DNA from: Viola odorata
Taxonomy: Eukaryota > Streptophyta > Magnoliopsida > Malpighiales > Violaceae
Assembly (NCBI GenBank): GCA_963691705.1
Contig: OY829542.1
Coordinates: 1,743,501 to 1,807,500, forward strand
Reading direction: 5' to 3'
DNA length: 64,000 nt
Shown one piece after another: positions 26,017-36,762 of the stretch (positions are counted from its first letter, which is position 1; every line of letters begins with the position of its first letter). Below the pieces are notes generated by a model. The model made no database searches, was not told the DNA's origin, and saw only the letters and a program-made list of their open reading frames with translations. The translations under genes were made by a program, and so were the position numbers.

Positions 26017-29000
26017 GTATTACATACAAATTACAATACAGGCCCACTAATGGAAATAGACAGCGGAAAGACTTGAAAGATGACTAATTAATTACTCAAT
26101 TACCATTATTAGCTAATTAATTATCATTATCACTATTCATTTCCTTTCTCTCTCCTATTTGATCCTTAACTCAACTCTTCAAAGTTCAACCCATTATAAG
26201 TTATAGAATCTACTAGAATTCCTTTTTTAGTAGTATAGTAATTAAAACACTGAACTAGTTTTTTATTTATTTGGTCCTAAATTAATTTTTGAGAAAATGT
26301 TATATTACCATTAGATTTTTTTTTCTCAGTTATTTTAGCACTCAACTTTTTAATTGATTTTAACTAACACAGTTAGTCAACACCATTTTAAATTTTCTAA
26401 AAATAGCTACTCTAGTTCTTTAATTTTTTTTTTAAGTTACCACGTCATAATTTTTAAAAAAAGTTACAAGAGAAAAGAAATAAAATACGAAAATAAACCA
26501 AAAAATTATAGAATTTGTTTAAAAAATAAAAAATAAACTGGAAAATAATCCAAAATTTCTATAATTTTGTTTAAAAATTATAAAATATCAACAAATAACC
26601 TAAACAGCTCAAAAATAAGAAATAAACAAAAAAAATAGTTTATAAATTATAATATTACAAAACAAACGAGAGCTCATTTTTTAAAGAATTAAAAACCAAA
26701 AACCCTTTTTTTCCTTCTTTCCTCTTCTACATCTCTCCTCATTAATTTCACTCATTGTTTGTGTTTGTTATGATTGAATCCGCATCGTTTCTGACATCGT
26801 TGTTGTCGTTCAAGGGTTTATTTACCGTTCGAATTCGGTTGATAAAGGGTTTTTAAAAATTCCTATTTTTTATAATTTTAAAAAATATACCAGTTTATTA
26901 TTTTATTGAATATCAGTACGTATATTAATTAGCCAAACAATAAGTATTAGGGAAATAACCACTATATTTAAAAGTAACGACTAGTAAGTGAAACCCATAA
27001 TTTAGAGTTTATTTACTTCTCTGTATTTTTGATGGAGCAGTCTTCATAGAGATGAAGAAGCTCCAATATGAGCTTTGAAAAGAAAAGAAAAAACCACACT
27101 AGATTTGATTGAGCCCAATATGTATTCATTTGTGCATATATATATAGTGAGTGTAGTTGTGATTTTGGTTACATTATTAGCATCATTTATTGCTTGGCAT
27201 GTTAGCCAATGCATAAACATAGTATAATATGCTAATAATATGCATAATATTTATCTACCATGAACAACACGGTATTAGCAAAATAGGATTAATACATGCA
27301 ACAAGTAATTGATAGTGGTGTTAATGGTAGAAAGTAGTTGGTATACGATCAATGGTTGGCTTAATGATTAATAGATAGTGTGTTGTGTTCGTGGCAAAAT
27401 TCCACTAAAATTGAAAAAATTAAAAAAAACGAGAGAGAGTTGAAGCAGGAATCAGAAAAGGAAAATGGGAATAATGTTAGAAAAAGGAAAAACTTTCCAA
27501 AAAGGTCCAATCCAAGAGTACGGGAAGTGGCCCCACATTTCCCTCTTTCGCTCTTTCCTTCTCCTCTCACTCGCTCGCTCGCTGTACCTCGTATTTATGG
27601 CCCCTTCCTCTTTCTCATCCCACTCTCTCATCACCGCGTGCCATCTACTTTCTACTCATGAGTTTTTTTTTTGGTTCTTTTTAAGAAACCAACTGTGGTT
27701 TTGAAAACCGGAATAACCTGTTTTACTGGTCCGGCTTTGATCCAAAACTAGTTTTGATGAAACTAGTGAATCAACAGGTTTAACCAGTAAATTTTATAAA
27801 TTAGATATAATTTTAAGGCTCAATTGGTTTGATTTTTCAATTTTTATCACTACAAACTTCAAATGATATAAATTTTGATCTAACTGTTAGATCAATCTAA
27901 AATTGTATGAAATTTTTTCTTATAAAATTAAATTAACATCTTTGGATCAAGCAAATTCCTCATCTTCAAATTACCTCAAAATTGAATCTCAAGTTATATA
28001 TATATATATTCTTTTCTTTATTTTAAAGACTATTTTTTCTTAATTTTATTTTTTATTTATTTTTGAGGTTACACATTGTTATAAATGTCAAATTGGTTTT
28101 TACTATAATTTATTAATTAACTCCAAAACTAATAATTACTTGCTAAACTAAATAAGGATTTAAATTTTTTCAAAAAAATAAGTGCAATTTACATAATTTA
28201 GTATTTTTAATTAGGCTGAATCTGATTTTATTGGCCGATTGAGCGTTTAAATTTTTTACATTCCCGGTTCGTAGTAGTTGAAAGCTTAATGAAAAAAACC
28301 AAATTAGTTTAGAGACACGAGTGCGCGTGTTTTGCACGTTGAACAACAGAGCCTGGGTATGCGCACGGGGATAGATTGAAGAGGTATCATCATGCTTGAC
28401 ATCATCGACATTAATTTAACATTATTAGCCCCTAATTTTAAGTTAAAAAATTATGTTTATACTATTTGTATGCTATAACGCGTAAATGATTTATAATTTA
28501 AGGAATTATTAGAAGTATCTAATAAATATATTTTTAATTGGTGGTATATATTTTCATCCATAATGACTAAAAAAATCCAAATCTATTTTATAAATAATAA
28601 ACGCCAATTAATATCACCGATTTTTTTTATACAATTTTTCGTAAGATTTAAATTTTCAAGTAATTAACTCAACGTCAACTCACCTAAACTCAGGAGAAGT
28701 TATAATAAATATATATCTTTTATTGAGATAAAAAAATAAGTCTGGACTTATTTTTTATCGAAAACAACTAGAAATCTCTTCGCTGAGTCTAAAATTACCA
28801 TGTCGTCCTCACACAACATGATGGGCTCTACTTATAATATTGAAATATTACTGTTTTAACATTCTCACATGTCAAGCAAAGTTACACTCCTGGTTCAATC
28901 AATGTATAATCAGAAAAAAATATTACATATTATAAATACTTTATTTTTAGTAGGTCAATAAAGTGCGAACATTATTATTAAATACGAATACGTGTAATTT

Positions 29001-29086
29001 TTTATCTTAAATTTTCTTTTTTCATAGTTTATAAATAGTTATATAAACAGAGTTCTCCATCCACCCAAAAAGATGAAAACATAACT

Positions 29087-29133
29087 ATCCAATCCAATCC
29101 AATCCAATCCATCCATCCATCCATCCATCCATC
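29087..29133. repeat. (AATCC)n/(ATCC)n tandem repeat
   Basis: Four AATCC pentamers pass directly into six ATCC tetramers, suggesting a microsatellite that changed unit length by losing one A. Confidence 0.85.
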
Positions 29134-29490
29134 AAAGTAATCAGTGTCTGAGATTCGCATGTATTCTACTACTACGGTGAGGTTGTGTAAGTAAGGTGGC
29201 AGGCAGGCAGCAATTACAACAATCGCAGGCCTTCCAATAATGGAAGTAGGACGAGGGTGTAAATTGAGGAAGGACTCTTTTCTTTTTCTTTTCTTTTTCC
29301 CTTAACTGGAAAACAAGTATAATTCCATTTCAAGTGCGCCTCCTCTTCTTTTCCCACTCTTGCCACTTAGTGGTAGACCAATATTCCTCTAGTCCATCAA
29401 GGGAGTAGCATATTATTACTCATAACTATTCATTATTGCAATTCAAAACAAATATTACACATCAGTATTTTATTTATTTATGTACACTAA

Positions 29491-29740
29491 CTCCCTCCAT
29501 TATTTTATAAATAATTGATTTGATAAAAAAAAATTGTTTTTAAAAGGCCGTCTAATTATATTTTTCAAAACATCGATCGGGAGTTTGAAAAAATTACCCA
29601 TTAATTTTTGTTTTTTCATTGATTAATACGATGAGTAATTAATTTTTTTTCATTTTTTAAGACAATAATTAATTTTTTATTAGAATTTCTTTAGTATGAG
29701 TATTTTCTGTTAATTTGACATTTATAAAATAATAGAGGGA
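29491..29740. mobile_element. Degenerate CTCCCTCC-end MITE
   Basis: Left end CTCCCTCCATTATTTTATAA and right end TTTATAAAATAATAGAGGGA form an inverted repeat of about 20 bp. The interior is AT-rich. A TA flank is not present on both sides, so the exact borders are uncertain. Confidence 0.55.
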
Positions 29741-29885
29741 CTACGTAACATTTTTTACCAAAAACTCTACCGATATTTTAATAAATACTAGTATTATTAT
29801 CAAATATGGTTACATGAAATAATTTTTTAATATATATATAAAAATTGTATTATTAGTAGTAAATTAGCCACTTTTCACTTTGCTA

Positions 29886-30082
29886 CTCCTTCCCACTTTA
29901 ATTAAACGTCGCTTTAATTTTGGGCACGCATATTAAAGAGGTCGGATAACTCACTGTTTGAGATAATTTTGCTCTTTATTTTTTCTCAAATGTACGTTAA
30001 GGATGCTCGTACGTTCGAGAAAAAGTAAGGAGAAAAATTGTCTCAAAGTCAAAACGACCGTTAATAAAACTAGGAGGAAGAG
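29886..30082. mobile_element. Stowaway/mariner-like hairpin MITE
   Basis: Starts CTCCTTCCCACTTTAATT and ends ACTAGGAGGAAGAG, with TA on both sides (29884-29885, 30083-30084). The interior shares TGGGCACGCATATTAA and ACGTTCGAGAAAAAGTAAGG with the element at 18868-19085. The right arm has lost part of its pairing partner. Confidence 0.65.
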
Positions 30083-30084
30083 TA

Positions 30085-32020
30085 TTATTTTATTATATCC
30101 GGTCTAGACAAAAGATCTTACTGGAAGATACCCATCAATCAATCATTAATCAAAGAGAGATGTGATGGGAGGGAGGGTGAGGTTGTGAAGGGTGTATTAT
30201 CATGGCTTGTTTGAACGACAAAAACAAAAACAAAAACAGAGAGAAATTATCTCCAATCCCTGTCTCGTATTTATTTTTGCTCATTTCTTCAATCCCCTCC
30301 CTTTGCAGCGCGTGGGTGAATTTATCTTAAATATGGTAGGGTGGTAATAGTAAAAAATAGTTTAACTTTTATTTTTGCAATATTTTGATTTTTTTTCCTT
30401 TTGTCTATACTTTTTTTAGTGGGATTGTTCCTATCAAATTTGTTACATTTTTACTCCAATATTTTTTTTTTCAATCTCTTATCATTTTTTTCCCAATTTT
30501 TAACCACTAAAAAAATAAAAATGTAACTTTTAATAAATTATTGGTTGATATTTTGTAAGTTTAAAGAAAAATAGGAACCTTAGCTGAAGATTTTAAAAAT
30601 TATAAGATGTTTTATGTATCCACATCCCTTTATTGAAATTAGGTCATACATAATAAAATATTAACATAGTTGAAGTTCGAGTCTCGTCTCCATTTATTAT
30701 AATAATAATAATAATTAGCATTAACCTTAATTAGTTGAGGTCAAGTAATTACTCAAATAATCTTTCACCAAAGTCTCAAATTTATATTTGAGAATTGAGT
30801 AAATTTTGCAGTATATTAGCCAATGGAGTAACTGTGATTAGTTAATAATGCTTATAATAAATAAATATTAAAGTATCAACGAGTTACGAATTAATGAGCA
30901 ATCATGTACTGATTATATACTTATTGAGTTCTTCAACAAGAAACTACAAGAATTCAAACATGGGAAGGGAAGGGAGTCGATCGACTTATCATTATGATAC
31001 CTTGAAAAGGATAGATCTCATAGTACTGACCCTACGTATCCGCGCACAGCCAAATTTTCTGATTGAGTGCTTTGATGTGGGCAGGGAGAGGTCGTATCAT
31101 GTGCAGATGGGAGTTTAGTGCACCTAACTCAGTGGCAAGGAGAAAATGTGGCATTCAATTCTTACTATACATGGTTATCTGCTACATTAATTAGTTTAAT
31201 TTCTTAATTTGATATGGAGTTTTTTTTAAATAATATAATTTTAAACTCGAAATCTTACCTTGTGTAACTTTCTTTTTTTTTACGAAGGAAACTACCAACT
31301 CATCTCTTAAAATGTAATCATTCAATTGATTTTAGGTATTTGATTGTATTCATTCAAAAGTGTGACAATCATTTATAAATTTGTGATCGAGTATTTTGAG
31401 AAAGCAAGCCTAATGATTGTCAGCGAGTATTAAAGTATGGATAAAAATACAAGTTCATTTCCAATCAAAGATAAAAATAGCTCCTATTTTGTTGTTTGAG
31501 TGCGTAGGTCCATGTGCTAGCCCTCTTCAGTCTTCATCGTCTCTGTCGGCAGTGTTGTTCGTTTCTTCTTAGCTGGAACCTACGACAACAACAATGGTAC
31601 GAAATTAAAGTGTTGGGTATTTTTCAAATTTGTTAAAAAACTAATTATGGTAAGGAGTTAGGTATGTAATAACTACTCGTAAATTCAACTCCTAATTAAT
31701 AATTATGACAGAAAATTACGTCAGGTCACAACTGTACTTCTATATGTTTGGACCCAATTATTTTTCCCCGAGTGTTTTCTCTATTTATTTGAAATTTAAT
31801 GTTATTGAAACGAGATTAATGTCATAAATTTTATTCGAAAGAATAGAAAAAACACTCGAGGAAATCGAACAATTCAACTTCTTCTCCCTGTTGTTTTTCC
31901 AATGAAAATACAATTCATGATTGCACCCCGTTTCTATATACTTTGATTCATACAAAATTGGCCTATGTACCTTAAAAGGTATGGATCCAATTCATGTAGA
32001 CCGTAAAGAAGAGAGTAATT
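30085..32020. other. Gene-free AT-rich intergenic DNA
   Basis: No coding exon, RNA gene or clear element. An (ATA)n-like stretch lies at 30698-30714. The words AACGAGATTAATGTCATAAA near 31809 resemble the dispersed motif at 12722-13600. Confidence 0.4.
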
Positions 32021-32023
32021 TTA

Positions 32024-32299
32024 GGCCGTGTTTGGCCCCAATTTTATTTTCTTGTGAGATGTGAAAATATTATAAAGAGTTGTAACTATTTTTATTCGTA
32101 ATTGTCCTTCAATTTCCGGCTCCTGTTTTAACTGCCCATTAATGGGAAAACAATAAAGTGTAATATGAAAAATGACATTTTCATCCCTTCTTAAAATTAT
32201 GTTTAGTTCAAACTAAATAGAAAATTAGGAAAAAAATATTGACAGCTAAAAACTTCTAAGTGAAGACCCTTCGGAGTTAAAATTGATCCAAACATGAAC
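32024..32299. mobile_element. Short inverted-repeat element with GTGTTTGG ends
   Basis: The left end GTGTTTGGCCCCAATTTTA pairs with the right end TTAAAATTGATCCAAACATG (about 16 of 19). This type of end (GTTTGG) is usual for small non-autonomous hAT or Harbinger elements. No target duplication could be fixed. Confidence 0.5.
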
Positions 32300-32382
32300 G
32301 AATCTTTTAAAACTTCATATCAACTGCATTCTTGTGATTATAAAAAAAAAAACTATCTTCTTATGATAATATCAATGATTCA

Positions 32383-32655
32383 TGCAGGAGTGGAGCCTAG
32401 CCTCTTTAGAACTATCCCCAAAATTTTGATTCTTTTGTATTAGTCCTTTACTTTTGCCTCCTAAAATTTTAAGTTTTTCTATAACAATTTTTAAAAAATT
32501 ATTTATTTTAAATTTATTCTTTATATTTGCTCCTCAAAATTTTAACCTTTGTAATAATAACTCTCAAAAATTTAATTTATCCTTCATTTTTAACCTTGAA
32601 AAAAACTTCTTATTTCGCCCCCACCCTAATAATTTATCCAAGCTCCACGACTGAA
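32383..32655. mobile_element. Possible hAT-derived fragment
   Basis: Begins near GGAGTGGAGCCTAG and ends near AAGCTCCACGACTG. These are GTGGAGC-type words in inverted orientation, as on degraded plant hAT elements. Between them lie three imperfect copies of a CCTCCTAAAATTTTAA-type segment. No target duplication is visible. Confidence 0.3.
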
Positions 32656-32659
32656 TTCA

Positions 32660-33880
32660 TGCATGCATGCACCTTTGTTATTTGTTTAGTAAAAGTTCCA
32701 TGTGATGAGACTAATCGAGCCAATAAATCACATCCATGGATAGAAAGGATCATCGCATGAGAAAGAAAGAAAGAATGGAGAAGAGAGAGCATATAATTAT
32801 TCCTAGGTAAATAATGGTAGGACGCCTAATCTATTATCATGTTTCCTTGTCCGTTGGCTTCCACCACTTTGCCGATGAAACTATACGACATGGGGACATG
32901 CCCCATAAAATGAAACATTGACAAAGAGAATTGACCTAAAAATATATTCCAATTCCAATTCCAATTATATACTATATTGTATTATTCGTTACAAATTATT
33001 GTGACCATTTGATGAGCCACAACTATACAAGTGTGATTTGATTGGAGGCTAGCTGAATTAATTGAATCTGCAAAAAAAACATATAAAATGATCGATTTTA
33101 AAAGATAATGAAGAACAATGCTAATTTTTGATTTGTCAAGTAGATATGGCATCTATGATTGTATAGACTCGTGGCAGAGAGGATAACTATGAAGCTTATC
33201 AGTTCGGTATTTTCTGTTTTATTTGATCACAATTGAGTGAATGGTTACTTAATCTAATTGTTATTAGAATTTAGATAGCTTAAATATAAATGATTATCGC
33301 GTATTCTTTTTATAAGGTAAGGTATGAAATTGATGTATGACGAGGTGATGAATATAACTTAAAGGTTTTAAAACAATGATAAATAATTTAACCATTTTTA
33401 TTCCATACAAATAATAAAAAAGACTTGAATTTTATGAAAGGTTGTACTAATAATTTATTTTTCGAATTCATAAAGAGATGACTATTGTAATCCTTAATAA
33501 AAAAGAATTGAACTTCAAAACTTGGTGAATGTTGGTGAAAAATCCAAAGTTGAATTTTAAAAATAGATATGATTTGAACTCAAAATTTTATCGTACCTAA
33601 TTTATAGAAAATATCAATAAACTACGATTTGGTTGATAATTTGGTTCTAACTTATGAAAAAAACTATATACCAAGAAAAGAAGAAAAAGAAAGAAAAAAA
33701 ACTTGTACCTTTTATTATTAATGTAAGATGTTGGATAAAATAAATTTGTCTAGAAAAGTTGATAATAATGGGCTCTTGATTGAGTTTAACTTGTAGACTT
33801 TTATTGGGAGAGGAAGAGTGATTAGATACAATTAGAGTTTAATTAGGATATATTTTATTTTCTTTTCTTTTAAGAGATAT
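32660..33880. other. Gene-free AT-rich intergenic DNA
   Basis: Nothing recognisable as a gene or complete element. Confidence 0.4.
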
Positions 33881-34925
33881 TATTGGGAGAGAACATTATA
33901 TATACTCTTCCTAGGTTATTGAGAAGGGACTTCGCCCGGACTTGGTTTATTCTCTGGTTTTTCACCTCTGTTCCCGTTTCTAGAATTCTTGCTCCTTCAT
34001 TTCTTAACGAAAACGAAGGATTTTTATTATTCAATACATCTTTTGTTTTCTTTCAACATGAGTATGAGTAGCTAAATTAGTAGAAGTGTTAAAGCATGAA
34101 CATGAGTATGCATGAAGCCTAATTGTTCTTTATTAATTTTTAAATATGCATTTAACTAATCTCATTATAATTGTATTGCATCTCCCTTTGATTTTAGATC
34201 TGGCCAGTCAGTTGATTTGACTCCGCAATTGTCATTCCTCTTAGTTACGACAACCTGTTTTCGGCTATTTACAGACCAAGAGGATTGAAGTAGACAAACT
34301 AGTGTTGACAAACTAGTGTTGAAGGATCTACCGCAAACTAGCCCCGAGTAAAGCTAGTGTGAAAGGTTAACCTAATTTAGTCCCGATTAACAACTAAGGA
34401 TACTAGGTTTAGAGTTGTCTTCCCCTAATCAATCATCAGCCAACTTAGTAACCTTTTAACCAACAAGGTGTTAATTGGTTAAGAATCATCTCTAAGCGTA
34501 CCTGAGGTGGTTTTGATACAGGAGGGAAGCAAGGGTCATAAGCGTACCTGGATCCTATAGCAACTATGTAGATTGAATATGAATACTCCTGCGTCAATGA
34601 TTGTTGCTCATGTCTCATCGCTTGCTAGCTTCTACTAGGAATTTCTCTCATCTGATTGTTTCGTTCTTGATATGCGTTTTAACCAATAATCATATTCTTG
34701 CCCTGGATTGTTTACTTGCTTTATTTTATTTTCAGTCTTTAGTTTTAAATAAATTCTCTCCAAATTCACTTAAGTGTTTCCACTTGTCTTTACAAGTACT
34801 CACAAAAATCATACAATTATTCTCTGTGGATCGAACCTCTTACTTGTTATTTATAATTAAACTTGTATTTATTAATTATTTTTGATGAATTCAACACCTA
34901 TCAATCTTGTCGCCTAAAAACCATA
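33881..34925 (+). mobile_element. Possible LTR-retrotransposon leader remnant
   Basis: This stretch is less AT-rich than its surroundings. It ends with CTGTGGATCGAACCTCTTACT, an AT-rich spacer, and then AACACCTATCAATCTTGTCG. That layout resembles the segment between the LTR and the gag gene in plant Ty3-type elements, where a phrase of this kind usually leads into a protein start. No gag or pol coding follows, and no LTR pair was found. Confidence 0.3.
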
Positions 34926-34929
34926 ATGC

Positions 34930-36240
34930 TCTCCGGCATTGCGTCTCAAATCACGTCACCTCACTCCAAAACAACATACAACACGTTTTAAATCAATATT
35001 TTAAAGACAATGTAAGCTAAACAATATTTTAAAAGAGCTAAATATAAACGATTAATTAAAAATAAATAAAATTTATAGACTTATCTTACATGAATCGAGG
35101 GAAAAAAAAGTCAATTAAAAATTAAAAGATCTATGCCACCCCATAATATTCCCCGCCATGTAACTATAAGAGAGAACTTTTTTTTCTTTTCGATAAATTA
35201 AAAGCTACATAAAATATGCGCTTAAAAATAAAAAAACTATGGTCGGTTATTTTTATGAAAATAAACTTTAGGAGTCTTTAGGCCGAAAAGGAAACAAAAC
35301 CACAACACTCATAAAACTATTACTAGTTCTTAAGGACTTTTTGAAGGATTGGAATTTTATTGCTAGCTGCTAATCATTTCCTGAGGTGTGGGCTTTTGAA
35401 ATAGATATTGGGCCCGTTTGGGCTTCTAGGGAAAAACCCATATTCCTAACTCTTAGTGAGATTCTGGCCCAGTTCAGTTTTTGTTTTAATGGCAGAATGT
35501 TCCCATCTTTTCATGGGCCGGTGTACCTCTAATTCTTCCCTTTTTTATGATTTTTTTTTTAACATGAAGCCCAAACATTGTTGATGTTCAAACTAATGGG
35601 GCGGATTGATTGTCTGATCCTGGAAAAAATATCAATAAAGATTTAGATTCAGGTTCAAAAATATCAATAAAATGAATGTAATAATTTGAGATAATTTTTA
35701 GTTTGACCAATTTCTGAGTATTTAACGATAACCAATTATTTTGAGTCAATAATCATGACGAATAGGATGAAGCAACATCAATGAAGTAATGCCATCTGTT
35801 TCTTTTAGTAGTCTTTTTTAATCACACATATTAATATCATGATTAATTTCGACTGAACTTGGAAGTATTGACAGTAATACCCCTATATTAGTTACTCCTC
35901 CAAACAATATTTCCTCCATTTATGTATTATAATTAAGAATAATCAGGGGCAGGAGTGTAAAAAATACTAACTAGCCACGTAAAAATAATAATTACGACAA
36001 CTAATTGAATTTTTTTTCTTTCTTAAATGTGATTACTAAACAAACGGTAGGAGTATAAAAATGACCATTACTTTCCCAGGTGTGAATAACAAACTTTCAT
36101 TACTCTTATATATATTAAAATAAAACTCATTTCTTGTGGCCATTATTAGAGAATAGAAATCGAATACGACACGAAATACTGACACTAAATATGGAAAAAT
36201 AAATAAATTATAGGAATTGTATATAATTTGTCTAAATTAT
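34930..36240. other. Intergenic DNA upstream of CBSX with site II-like motifs
   Basis: No coding exon seen. Between 35384 and 35575 there are at least five GGGCC/GGCCCA/GCCCA words (near 35387, 35408, 35419, 35465 and 35514), the same kind of motif as in the OTU7 promoter. They lie more than 1.1 kb from the CBSX start, so their role is unclear. Confidence 0.35.
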
Positions 36241-36241
36241 A

Positions 36242-36501
36242 CTCCCTCCGGTCCGAAATGTATGACGTTTTAGCATTTGCTTTTACTGTTCCGGAACGTA
36301 TCTTAAGACGGCCGGAACAGTCACTATTTGAGACAATTTTGACCCGAATTTTTTCTCAGAAGTACGTTAAGGATTAACGTACGTTTAAAAATAAATACGG
36401 AATTTTTTGGGGTCAAATAGTACCTCATCCGGCCTCCTCAATATGCGTTCCTTACTGAATATTGGGATGCGAGAAAGTCATACATTTCGAACAAGAGGGA
36501 G
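36242..36501. mobile_element. Stowaway/mariner-like hairpin MITE upstream of CBSX
   Basis: Starts CTCCCTCCGGTCCGAAATG and ends CATTTCGAACAAGAGGGAG, with TA at both borders (36240-36241, 36502-36503). The halves pair along most of their length: ATGACGTTTTAGCATT, ACTATTTGAGACAATTTTGA and GGCCGGAACAGTCAC-type blocks face GGTCAAATAGTACCTCATCC and CCGGCCTCCTC. The centre lies near 36370-36385, around ACGTTAAGGATTAACGT. It ends 262 bp before the CBSX ATG. Confidence 0.8.
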
Positions 36502-36762
36502 TATATATAAATGTAAAGTTAGGTAGGAAAATTAAAAACTATTATTAATAATATTTTTTGATATGCTATTAATATAATTTTTAATAATAAATAAAAAGTT
36601 AGTTTAACCACACCATTACTTATTTGCTGAAAAGAAATTAAAAATACAAACCGCTTCCAAGCAGCAACTTTGTTGAAGAACAAAAGGGGCAGGTCTCGAT
36701 TGACGCCACTTTTTAAAGATAAGAGTCCATTTCTTCACTTTTCTGAAAATATCTACCCAAAA

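Larger units (their letters stand above)
25201..29480. other. Gene-free AT-rich intergenic DNA
   Basis: No coding exon or RNA gene is seen. It contains simple repeats (below). Two similar AT-rich segments with the words TTTTAGCACTC and AACTTTTAATT lie near 25340 and 26335 and may be related old repeats. A CCGG-containing segment near 27705-27790 has GGTTTAACC-like and AACCTGTT-like inverted words. Confidence 0.4.

Noticed and set aside
30670..30695. B-box-like GTTCGAGTCTCGTC suggesting a tRNA gene
   Set aside because: No A box, acceptor stem or cloverleaf can be built in the preceding 60 bases.
36670..36762. Upstream in-frame ATG adding 31 residues to CBSX
   Set aside because: The added part is basic and aromatic and unlike a plastid transit peptide, whereas the peptide from 36763 starts like known CBSX precursors.
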